A stretch of DNA of 51,826 bases, taken from NCBI GenBank assembly GCA_025928645.1, contig JAICJD010000006.1, forward strand, positions 1 through 51,826. The letters run 5' to 3'. Origin of the DNA: Gemmatimonadales bacterium. Lineage in GTDB: Bacteria > Gemmatimonadota > Gemmatimonadetes > Gemmatimonadales > GWC2-71-9. Below are positions 44,637 to 51,826 of the stretch, one piece after another. The notes under the pieces were generated by a model. It did no database searches. It was not told where the DNA came from and saw only the letters and a list, made by a program, of their open reading frames with translations. The number at the start of each line of letters is the position of its first letter. The first letter of the stretch is position 1. The position numbers were made by a program, and so were the translations under genes.

Positions 44637-45890
44637 GTGCACCTGAGGTTCTCCACCGCCGGCGAATCCCACGGAAAGGCCCTCGTCGCCCTGGTCGAGG
44701 GGCTGCCCGCCGGCCTGCCGGTCAGCGCCGAGTGGGTGGACCGCGACCTCTTCCGCCGGATGCAGGGCTACGGCCGCGGCGCGCGCATGAAAATCGAGCG
44801 CGACCGGATCGAGTGGCTGGCGGGCGTGCGCGCCGGCGAGACGCTCGGCTCGCCGGTGGCGATGCTGATTCCCAACCGCGACTGGGCCAACTGGGAAGAC
44901 GTCATGGCCCATGAGGCGCCGACCCCGGGCGAGCTGCGCCGGCGCCGGGTCACCCGGCCGCGGCCCGGCCACGCCGATCTCGCCGGCGTCCTCAAATACG
45001 ACCGGGTGGACGCGCGCGACATCCTCGAGCGCGCGAGCGCGCGCGAGACCACCGCGCGCGTCGCGGCCGGCGCCCTCGCGCGGCGGCTGCTCGACGAGTT
45101 CGGCGTCGAGGTTGGAAGCCACGTGGTCTCGCTCGGCGGCGTGCGCGCGGCGCCACCGGCCGAGCTGCCGGTGCCGCTCAATGACGCTTCCGACCGCTCC
45201 GAGGTGCGCGTGCTCGACCCCGCGGCCGAGCCCGAGATCATCCGCCGCATCGATGCCGCCAAGCAGGCGGGTGACACGCTCGGCGGCGAGGTCGAGGTGG
45301 TGGCGCGCGGCGTCGTGGTCGGGCTCGGCAGCCACGTCGCCTGGGATCGGAAGCTGGACGGGCGGCTCGCCGGGATGCTCATGTCCATCCCCGCCGTCAA
45401 GGCGGTCGAGATCGGACTGGGCATCGAGGCGGCGCGCCGGCCCGGGTCGGCCGTGCACGATCCGATCGACCCCGGCGAGACGCCGTCCGGGCGCGGCGAG
45501 CCCGGCCCCCCGAAGCCTGGCGACCGGCGCGCCGGATTCCGCCGCCGCACCAACAACGCCGGCGGCCTCGAAGGCGGGATCACCACCGGCGAGCCGCTGG
45601 TGCTGCGCGTCGCCATGAAGCCGATCAGCACGCTCATGTCGCCGCTGCCGACAGTCGACCTGGCCAGCGGCCGGCCCGCCAACGCGCAGAGCGAGCGCTC
45701 CGACGTCACCGCGGTTCCCGCGCTCGGCGTCATCGCCGAGGCCGTGACCGCCCTGGCCCTGGCCGACGCCATGCTGGAGAAGTTCGGTGGCGACTCCCTC
45801 GCCGAGATGCGCCGGAACTACGACGGCTACGTCGCCGCCCTCGGGGCGCGCTGGGCCGCGCTCCGGGCCGGTGTGGAGGAGGGACCGTGA
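44637..45890 (+). CDS. aroC: Chorismate synthase
   Basis: 417 residues; GTG start with AAAGG upstream, directly after a palindromic repeat. Converts EPSP to chorismate with reduced FMN, the last step of the shikimate pathway. Signatures: FSTAGESHGKALVALVEG, MQGYGRGARMKIERDRIEW, TRPRPGHADLAGVLKYDRVD, RASARETTARVAAGALARRL and RRRTNNAGGLEGGITTGEPL. A Pro/Gly/Arg-rich insert (about residues 278-300) makes it longer than the E. coli enzyme (361). Its stop overlaps the aroK start (GTGA), so two steps of the pathway are coupled. Confidence 0.97.
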   Translation: MHLRFSTAGESHGKALVALVEGLPAGLPVSAEWVDRDLFRRMQGYGRGARMKIERDRIEWLAGVRAGETLGSPVAMLIPNRDWANWEDVMAHEAPTPGELRRRRVTRPRPGHADLAGVLKYDRVDARDILERASARETTARVAAGALARRLLDEFGVEVGSHVVSLGGVRAAPPAELPVPLNDASDRSEVRVLDPAAEPEIIRRIDAAKQAGDTLGGEVEVVARGVVVGLGSHVAWDRKLDGRLAGMLMSIPAVKAVEIGLGIEAARRPGSAVHDPIDPGETPSGRGEPGPPKPGDRRAGFRRRTNNAGGLEGGITTGEPLVLRVAMKPISTLMSPLPTVDLASGRPANAQSERSDVTAVPALGVIAEAVTALALADAMLEKFGGDSLAEMRRNYDGYVAALGARWAALRAGVEEGP

Positions 45891-46408
45891 GCCGCCACGT
45901 GCTCCTGGTGGGGTTGCCCGGCGTCGGCAAGAGCGCCGTCGGCCGGCTCGTGGCCGAGGAGCTGCCGGCCCCGCTGCTGGACATCGACTCGATCCTGGTC
46001 CGTCAGATGGGAATGCCCGTGGCGCAGATCTTCGGGATGGTGGGCGAGCCGCGGTTCCGCGCCATGGAGCGCGACGCCGTGGAGACCGCCCGGGCCCGGG
46101 AGCCGGCGGTCATCGTGCCGGGCGGCGGCTGGGCGGCCCAGCCGGGCCAGGTGGATGCGGCCCGGAGGGACTGTCTCCTTATATACCTCAAGTGCACGCC
46201 GGCCACGGCGGTCCGCAGGGCCGAGCAGGGCGAGGTCCGCCCCTTGGTGGCGGGGGCCTCGGATCCGGTCGAGCGGATCAAGAGCCTGCTCGCGGCCCGG
46301 GAACCGTTCTACAAGCTCGCCGATTATGAGGTCGCATCGGACGCCAAGCCGACCGCGGCGGTGGCGCGGGAGGTGGTCCAGCTGGCACGGCAGCACGGCG
46401 GGTGGTGA
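45887..46408 (+). CDS. aroK: Shikimate kinase
   Basis: 173 residues; GTG start overlapping the aroC stop. Walker A GLPGVGKSAVG (residues 9-19), substrate-binding LLDIDSILVRQMG, the motif IFGMVGEPRFRAME, VIVPGGGW (usual GGG glycine-rich loop) and the lid Arg region EVRPLVAG. Phosphorylates shikimate to shikimate 3-phosphate in the cytoplasm. Complete and of normal length. Confidence 0.93.
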   Translation: MSRHVLLVGLPGVGKSAVGRLVAEELPAPLLDIDSILVRQMGMPVAQIFGMVGEPRFRAMERDAVETARAREPAVIVPGGGWAAQPGQVDAARRDCLLIYLKCTPATAVRRAEQGEVRPLVAGASDPVERIKSLLAAREPFYKLADYEVASDAKPTAAVAREVVQLARQHGGW

Positions 46409-46549
46409 AGGGGCGGTCGGGTCCCACCGGGTTATATTGGCTCCTGACAACAGTTTACGAGATCAGCGCTTGCGCCGGCCCCGGCCCCCCGGTTTCTTGC
46501 AGCCACCGGCGTTGAGCAGCGGATGACCTCAGCAGGCACATTGGACTAC

Positions 46550-48931
46550 ATGGCGACCAGATCCAAACGAGCGGCAAAATCCCCCAGTGGCGGCAAGGCC
46601 AAGCCTCCCAAGCCGACCGCGGCGAAGGCCGAGAAGGCCGGATCCTCCCGCAAGGCCTCCAAGGGCCGCGGCGGGAGCGCGCTCGTCATCGTCGAGTCGC
46701 CCACGAAGGCCAAGACCATCGGGAAGTACCTGGGCGCCGGATACGACGTCCGGGCCACGATCGGGCACCTGCGGGATCTGCCCACCCGGGAGCTCGGCGT
46801 GGACGTCGAGCGCGGGTTCGAGCCCAAGTACGTCACCATCAAGGGCAAGACCAAGACGCTCTCGGAGCTCAAGAAGGCCGCCAAAACCGCCTCGACCATC
46901 TATCTCGCGACCGACCCCGACCGGGAGGGCGAGGCCATCGCCTGGCACGTGGCCGACCAGCTCGACACCCAGGCGCCCACCCACCGGGTCCTGTTCCACG
47001 AGATCACCAAGGACGCGATCCACGAGGCGATGGAAAAGCCGGGCGAGATCGACGACCGCAAGGTGAACGCCCAGCAGGCGCGCCGGATCCTGGACCGGCT
47101 GGTGGGCTACAAGGCGAGCCCCATCCTGTGGCGCAGCATCAAGACCGGCCTCTCCGCCGGCCGGGTGCAGACCGTGGCCCTCCGGCTCATCGTGGAGCGC
47201 GAGCGCGAGATCCGCGCCTTCGTGCCCCAGGAGTACTGGAGCATCGCGGCGCTCTGCGCCAAGGACGGGCAGACCTTCGAGGCGTCGCTCGCCAAGGTGC
47301 GGGGGCACAAGCCTCAGCTCCACTCGGCCGAAGAGGCGCAGGTCGTGGTGGACGCGGTGCGGCAGCTGCCGTTCGTGGTCACGAAGGTGGAGAAGCGCAA
47401 CCGGCGCAAGAACCCGGGCGCGCCGTTCACCACCAGCACGCTGCAGCAGGAGGCGGCCAAGAAGCTCGGCTTCAGCTCGCGCCGCACCATGCGGGCGGCG
47501 CAGGACCTGTACGAGGGCATCGACGTCGGCGAGGACGGCGCGGTCGGTCTCATCACGTACATGCGGACCGACTCGGTGCGGGTATCCGACGCGGCGGTCG
47601 CCTCGGTGCGCGAGTTCATCGGGAAGAACTACAAGAAGCCTTACCTGCCGGACACCCCCAACGCGTACAGCACCCGGAAGAACGCCCGGGTACAGGACGC
47701 GCACGAGGCCATCCGCCCCACCGACGTGCGCCGCCGTCCCGAGCAGGTGCAGCGCTACCTGGAGCCCGACCAGTTCCGGCTGTACCAGCTTATCTGGCAG
47801 CGGTTCGTCGCCTCGCAGATGACGCCCGCCGTCTACGACATGACGATCGTGGACTTCGACCTGGGCGAATACCTGTTCCGCGCCACCGGTTCGGTGCTCG
47901 TGTTCGACGGGTACCACGTGCTGTACACCGAGGGCCGCGAGAAGGAAGAGGGCAAGACCATGGACGACCTGCCGCCCATCCCGCCGCTGGCGCAGGGCGA
48001 CCGGGTCGAGGTGCGGGAGATCACCCCGTCGCAGCACTTCACCGAGCCGCCGCCGCGCTACTCCGAGGCGAGCCTGGTGAAGGAGCTGGAGCGGCTGGGC
48101 ATCGGGCGGCCGTCCACCTACAGCGCCATCATCTCGACCCTGAGCGCGCGCGAGTACGTCAAGGTCGAGCAGCGCCGCTTCTTCCCGACCGAGCTGGGCG
48201 AGCTGGTCGAGAAGATCATGGTGGCCAGGTTCCCCGAGATCTTCAACGTCGAGTTCACCTCCGACATGGAGACCGAGCTCGACCGGATCGAGGACGGCGA
48301 GCTGGCCTGGCAGCGCGTGCTCGGCGACTTCTACAGCCCGTTCAGCAAGGCGCTCGAGGCGGTGGACCTGAACGCGCTGGTGGCCGACGCGCACGGGCTC
48401 AAGCCCGAGGACCTGGCTAAGGAGCGCTGCCCCAAGTGCGGCAGCGCCATCGAGCTCAAGACCGGGCGGTTCGGGCCCTACCTCGCGTGCGTCAAGTACA
48501 AGGACACCTGCGACTACGTGAAGTCGCTCAAGAAGCAGCGCGCCCCCGACCGGCCCACCGACGAGAAGTGCCACCTGTGCGGCTCGCCCATGGTGATCAA
48601 GACCGGCCGGTTCGGCGAGTTCCTGGCTTGCACCACGTACCCGGCGTGCAAGGGCACCCGCGCCATCCCGCTCGGGATCAAGTGCCCCAAGTGCATCGAG
48701 GGCGATCTCGCGGAGCGGCGCACCAAGCGCGGCAAGTCCTTCTGGGGCTGCGTCCGCTATCCCGCGTGCGACTTCTCCACCTGGAACAAGCCGGTGCCGG
48801 ACACCTGCCCCGAGTGCGGCTGGGTCGGCATGGAGAAGAAGGTGAGCAAGGCGGAAGGCGAGACCCGCACCTGCCTCAAGTGCGGGCACAAGCTGGTGCT
48901 GGCCGAGCCCGAGGAGGTGGCCACGGCGTGA
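46550..48931 (+). CDS. topA: DNA topoisomerase I
   Basis: 793 residues from ATG 46550; an ATG at 46523 would add nine residues and neither has a strong site. A basic Lys/Ala/Pro-rich tail of about 43 residues (KRAAKSPSGGKAKPPKPTAA) precedes the Toprim domain (LVIVESPTKAKTIGKYLG, TDPDREGEAIAWHVAD). The catalytic Tyr is Y337 in GLITYMRTDSVRVSD. Four C-terminal zinc-ribbon modules are visible (CPKCGSAIELKTGRFGPYLA, CHLCGSPMVIKTGRFGEFLA, CPKCIEGDLAERRTKRGKSF, CPECGWVGMEKKV). Relaxes negative supercoils. The motif CTTGCAGCCAC lies at 46496-46506 just upstream. Its stop overlaps trmFO. Confidence 0.97.
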   Translation: MATRSKRAAKSPSGGKAKPPKPTAAKAEKAGSSRKASKGRGGSALVIVESPTKAKTIGKYLGAGYDVRATIGHLRDLPTRELGVDVERGFEPKYVTIKGKTKTLSELKKAAKTASTIYLATDPDREGEAIAWHVADQLDTQAPTHRVLFHEITKDAIHEAMEKPGEIDDRKVNAQQARRILDRLVGYKASPILWRSIKTGLSAGRVQTVALRLIVEREREIRAFVPQEYWSIAALCAKDGQTFEASLAKVRGHKPQLHSAEEAQVVVDAVRQLPFVVTKVEKRNRRKNPGAPFTTSTLQQEAAKKLGFSSRRTMRAAQDLYEGIDVGEDGAVGLITYMRTDSVRVSDAAVASVREFIGKNYKKPYLPDTPNAYSTRKNARVQDAHEAIRPTDVRRRPEQVQRYLEPDQFRLYQLIWQRFVASQMTPAVYDMTIVDFDLGEYLFRATGSVLVFDGYHVLYTEGREKEEGKTMDDLPPIPPLAQGDRVEVREITPSQHFTEPPPRYSEASLVKELERLGIGRPSTYSAIISTLSAREYVKVEQRRFFPTELGELVEKIMVARFPEIFNVEFTSDMETELDRIEDGELAWQRVLGDFYSPFSKALEAVDLNALVADAHGLKPEDLAKERCPKCGSAIELKTGRFGPYLACVKYKDTCDYVKSLKKQRAPDRPTDEKCHLCGSPMVIKTGRFGEFLACTTYPACKGTRAIPLGIKCPKCIEGDLAERRTKRGKSFWGCVRYPACDFSTWNKPVPDTCPECGWVGMEKKVSKAEGETRTCLKCGHKLVLAEPEEVATA

Positions 48932-50226
48932 ACGCCACCGTCGTCGGCGGCGGGCTGGCCGGCTCGGAGGCGGCGTGGGCGCTGGCGGACCGCGGGGTCC
49001 AGGTCACGCTCATGGAGATGCGACCGGCGGTGAAGACCCCGGCGCACCACACCGGCCGCCTGGCCGAGCTGGTCTGCAGCAACTCCTTCAAATCCACCGA
49101 GCTGACCAACGCGCACGGGCTCCTCAAGGCCGAGCTCCGCGCGCTCGGCAGCCTGCTCCTGCCCTGCGCCGACGAAGCCCGCGTGCCCGGCGGCGCGGCG
49201 CTGACGGTGGACCGCGAGGTCTTCTCGCGCGCGGTCCACGGGCGCGTGACGAGCCACCCCAACATCACCGTCGTGAGCGAGGAAGCCGCCGAGCTGCCGT
49301 CCTGCGGCGTGGTGGCGACGGGGCCGCTCACGTCCCCGAGGCTCACCGACGCGATCGTCGCGCGGCTCGGCTCGGCGGCGCTCGCCTTCTACGACGCCAT
49401 CGCGCCGGTGGTCGCGGCCGACTCGCTCGACACGGAGCGGCTGTACGCCCTCTCGCGCTACGGCAAGGGCGAGGGCGATGACTACCTCAACGCGCCGATG
49501 GACGCGGCCGAGTACGAGCGATTCCTCGACGCGTTGCTGGAGGCCGATCAGCACCAGGGTCACGACTTCGACCAGGTCCCCTACTTCGAGGGCTGTCTGC
49601 CGGTCGAGGAGCTGGCGCGCCGCGGGCGGGAGACGCTCCGGTTCGGCCCCATGAAGCCGGTGGGCCTGGCCGACCCGCGCACCGGCCGGGAGCCGCACGC
49701 GGTGGTGCAGCTCCGGCGGGAAGACCGCGCGGGGCAGATGTGGAACCTGGTGGGCTTCCAGACCCGGCTCCGGATTCCCGAACAGCAGCGGGTGTTCCGC
49801 ATGATCCCCGGGCTCGAGTCGGCGGAGTACCTGCGGTTCGGGAGCATCCACCGCAACTCGTACCTGAACAGCCCCGCGAGCCTCGGTCCCGCGCTCACGG
49901 CCAGGGACGACGACCGGCTGTTCTTCGCCGGCCAGCTCACCGGGGTCGAGGGGTACACCGAGTCGCTGGGGACCGGCCTGCTGGCGGGCATCAACCTGGC
50001 GCGGCGCCTCGAGGGCAAGCCGGCTGCCGTGCCACCGCCCACCACCATGCTGGGCGGGCTCTACCGCTACCTGCGCGAGGCCGATCCGAAGCACTTTCAG
50101 CCGATGAACGCGAACTTCGGACTGCTCGATCCGCTCTCGGGCAAGGTGAAGAAGGACCGGAAGCGGGAGTTGCTGGCGGAGCGGGCGCAGGCGGAGCTCG
50201 GGCGTTTTCTGGAGCAGATTCGGTGA
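48928..50226 (+). CDS. trmFO: Methylenetetrahydrofolate-tRNA-(uracil-5-)-methyltransferase TrmFO
   Basis: 432 residues; GTG start overlapping the topA stop (GTGA). FAD-binding motif VVGGGLAGSEAAWALADRGV, LVCSNSFKSTELTNAHG (conserved Cys), YALSRYGKGEGDDYLNAPMD, FEGCLPVEELARRGRETLRF (second catalytic Cys), GPMKPVGLADPRTGREPHAV and LFFAGQLTGVEGYTESLGTG. Makes ribothymidine at position 54 of tRNA using folate and FADH2. In many genomes xerC follows directly; here a palindromic element of about 300 bp is inserted. Confidence 0.96.
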   Translation: MNATVVGGGLAGSEAAWALADRGVQVTLMEMRPAVKTPAHHTGRLAELVCSNSFKSTELTNAHGLLKAELRALGSLLLPCADEARVPGGAALTVDREVFSRAVHGRVTSHPNITVVSEEAAELPSCGVVATGPLTSPRLTDAIVARLGSAALAFYDAIAPVVAADSLDTERLYALSRYGKGEGDDYLNAPMDAAEYERFLDALLEADQHQGHDFDQVPYFEGCLPVEELARRGRETLRFGPMKPVGLADPRTGREPHAVVQLRREDRAGQMWNLVGFQTRLRIPEQQRVFRMIPGLESAEYLRFGSIHRNSYLNSPASLGPALTARDDDRLFFAGQLTGVEGYTESLGTGLLAGINLARRLEGKPAAVPPPTTMLGGLYRYLREADPKHFQPMNANFGLLDPLSGKVKKDRKRELLAERAQAELGRFLEQIR

Positions 50227-50286
50227 GGCCGGGGTCCGGTCACCACGGCGGGTGACAGCACACCGGTGGAGTTCGTGGTGCTGAGG

Positions 50287-50589
50287 TTCACCCGGAACCA
50301 CGGAAAACACGGACAACGGCCACGGAAAATGCCTTTGGTCAACGGCACACCGGTCGGGTTCCGTCGCTAGGTGAACAAGCGAACCACGGAGGCACGGAGG
50401 ACGGCCACGGAGAACCGACGGGACCTCGGTGGTGTGCGGTTGACCTCACGCTTTTGTCCGTGCCGTCTCCGTGCCCTCCGTGCCTCCGTGGTTCGCTTTT
50501 TCTGTCAGCCCCGAGCTCCACTGGTGTGCGGTCACACCACCAGCCGTTTCCGTGGCCGTTGTCCGTGTTTTCCGTGGTTCCGTGGTGAA
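50287..50589. repeat. Nested inverted-repeat element, copy 2
   Basis: Outer arms 50287-50328 and 50548-50589 are inverted with one mismatch near the end (CACCCGG against CACCACGG) and match those of copy 1. An inner pair, 50379-50400 and 50475-50496, is a perfect 22-bp inverted repeat (GCGAACCACGGAGGCACGGA and on). It sits between trmFO and xerC and accounts for most of the 380-bp gap 50227-50606, ending 17 bp before the xerC ATG. The flanking 60 bp on the trmFO side hold no visible gene. No transposase is encoded. Confidence 0.9.
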
Positions 50590-50606
50590 CCGTCGCGGAC
50601 CCCGTG

Positions 50607-51524
50607 ATGAAAGGCCCAGTGAGACAGGAAATCGCCGAGTTCCTCACCTACCTCGACAAGCAGCGCGGCCAGTCGCCCAATACCGTGAAGGCGTACGCGC
50701 GCGATCTCGAGAGCTTCACCGGGTTCTGCGACCGCCACTACGGCGGCGGGTGGGGCTGGGACACCGTGGACCGGCTCGGTATCCGCGGCTTCCTCGGCGA
50801 GCTGCAGCGGAAGGGGCTCTCCAAGCGCTCCGCCGCGCGGGCGCTCTCCGCGGTGCGGAGCTTCTACCGGTACCTGCAGGAGAATTACGGCGTCGCGAAC
50901 AACATCGCGCGCGCCGCCCGCATGCCGAAGCTCGACCGGCGGCTGCCTGCGTACCTCGACAGCGATCAGACCCGGACCCTGTTCGAATGGGCGGAAGGCC
51001 GCGCCGCGGGCGACGACTTCGCCGCCACGCGTGACCTCGCCATCCTCGAGCTGTTCTACTCGACCGGCATCCGGCTCTCGGAGCTGAGCGGCATGAACCT
51101 CGAGGATCTCGACCTGCTGTCGGACCAGGCGAAGGTGCGGGGCAAAGGCCGGAAGGAGCGGATCGTGCCCGTCGGCTCGCGCGCGGTGCACGCGCTCCGC
51201 CGCTATCTTACCCACCGCGAAGCCGCGGTGGCGCGGCGCGGGGCCGACCGCCGGGCGGTGTTCGTGACGCAGCAGGGCCGGCGGCTCGCGCCGCGTGGGG
51301 TGCAGCGGGCGGTCCACGCGATGTTCGATGCGATCGGCGCCGACCGCCTCAGGGTCCACTCGCTCCGCCATACCTTCGCGACGCACATGCTCGACGCGGG
51401 CGCCGACCTGCGCGCGGTGCAGGAGATGCTCGGCCACGCGTCGCTCAGCACCACCCAGATCTACACCCACACGAGCGTCGAGCGGCTCAAGAAGGTGTAC
51501 AACCAGGCGCACCCGCGGGCGTAG
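50607..51524 (+). CDS. xerC: Tyrosine recombinase XerC
   Basis: 305 residues from ATG 50607 (a GTG lies one codon upstream). The N-terminal SAM-like domain (EFLTYLDKQRGQSPNTVKAY) and catalytic domain are complete: Arg156 in TGIRLSEL, Lys180 in VRGKGRKER, His251/Arg254 in HSLRHTFATH, His277 in LGHASLSTTQ and nucleophile Tyr286 in QIYTHT. It resolves chromosome dimers at dif with XerD. It is the gene normally tied to trmFO and hslVU. The ribosome-binding site (GCGGA) is weak, and a palindrome lies just upstream, so its expression may differ from trmFO. Confidence 0.95.
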   Translation: MKGPVRQEIAEFLTYLDKQRGQSPNTVKAYARDLESFTGFCDRHYGGGWGWDTVDRLGIRGFLGELQRKGLSKRSAARALSAVRSFYRYLQENYGVANNIARAARMPKLDRRLPAYLDSDQTRTLFEWAEGRAAGDDFAATRDLAILELFYSTGIRLSELSGMNLEDLDLLSDQAKVRGKGRKERIVPVGSRAVHALRRYLTHREAAVARRGADRRAVFVTQQGRRLAPRGVQRAVHAMFDAIGADRLRVHSLRHTFATHMLDAGADLRAVQEMLGHASLSTTQIYTHTSVERLKKVYNQAHPRA

Positions 51525-51554
51525 ACCCGATTCCCCGCAAACGCAGAGACTCGC

Positions 51555-51826
51555 ATGCCCCACTTCCACGGCACCACCATTCTCGCGGTCCGCAAGGACG
51601 GGCGCGTCGCGCTGGGCGGCGACGGGCAGGTCACCATGGGCGAGACCGTGATGAAGGCGCGGTCCACCAAGGTGCGCACGCTCAAGGGCGGGAAGGTGCT
51701 CGCGGGTTTCGCCGGCTCGGTGGCCGACGCGCTCACGCTCTACGAGAAGTTCGAGGAGAAGCTCGACCGCTACCCCGCCAACCTTCCGCGCGCCGCGGTG
51801 GAGCTGGCCAAGGACTGGCGGAGCGA
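51555..51826 (+). CDS. hslV: ATP-dependent protease subunit HslV, 3' end outside window
   Basis: The first 90 residues are visible. The propeptide MPHFHG is followed by the catalytic Thr ([10 protein letters not shown], Thr7 before processing), [20 protein letters not shown] and [20 protein letters not shown], all diagnostic of HslV. Located 30 bp after xerC, with hslU expected to follow outside the window. The gene is cut by the window edge, not broken. Confidence 0.94.
   Translation, partial: MPHFHGTTILAVRKDGRVALGGDGQVTMGETVMKARSTKVRTLKGGKVLAGFAGSVADALTLYEKFEEKLDRYPANLPRAAVELAKDWRS

Noticed and set aside
50287-50589. Possible CRISPR array from repeated CCACGGA-like words
   Set aside because: Units are inverted and irregular, with no constant-length spacers and no cas genes.
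50339-50647. Small frames within the second nested repeat
   Set aside because: Same heptad-derived peptides on both strands, explained by the palindromic DNA.

Overview
This is a GC-rich, densely packed bacterial chromosome segment with short intergenic gaps and many start/stop overlaps (GTGA, ATGA). Several features point to a free-living Gram-negative-type bacterium: a type IV pilus secretin with its PilM-N-O-P partners, lipoprotein signals, and an outer-membrane-like protein. The gene order topA-trmFO-xerC-hslV is shared by several phyla. The overall style fits Gemmatimonadota or a related deep-branching lineage, but that is inference from composition and gene content, because there is no rRNA in the window. 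I see no tRNA, rRNA, CRISPR array, transposase or phage gene.

Left part (1-14180). The window opens inside an NfeD/YqiJ-like membrane protein followed by a flotillin/YqiK-like SPFH protein. A palindromic repeat then separates these from a three-gene minus-strand operon: an ABC ATPase, a fused GldF-GldG-like permease, and a DUF4340 protein. Next come a secreted subtilisin-like lipoprotein and a divergent compact group of an Asp-box propeller protein, a MoaD/ThiS-type ubiquitin-like protein and an ECF42-type sigma factor. An outer-membrane-like protein, a glycine-zipper lipoprotein and two small orphan genes follow.

Middle part (14200-25920). Isocitrate dehydrogenase and its kinase/phosphatase AceK are divergent with only 26 bp between start codons. 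They are followed by an Hsp15-type S4 protein, a TPR-rich soluble lytic transglycosylase, a large PAS/GAF hybrid histidine kinase, a DUF2231 membrane protein, an endonuclease III-like glycosylase, a PNPOx-like protein, and an unusual GIY-YIG/DUF2461 fusion.

Pilus region (26000-44460). This is the main functional block: PilS-PilR-like two-component system, a fused MFS/spermidine-synthase-like protein on the other strand, two tandem type IV pilins, a second kinase/NtrC-type regulator pair, a minor pilin operon (FimT/GspH-, PilV-, PilW- and PilX-like) and the pilMNOPQ assembly operon. Three sequences resembling sigma-54 promoters (TGGCAC-N5-TTGC) lie ahead of the pilin, minor pilin and pilM transcription units. 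Two NtrC-family activators are encoded among them, which suggests a sigma-54-controlled pilus regulon.

Right part (44460-end). aroC and aroK overlap, then topA, trmFO, xerC and the start of hslV follow. Two copies of a nested palindromic repeat (near 2.1 kb and 50.4 kb) and at least four copies of a second, REP-like palindrome are scattered between genes; several abut start codons.
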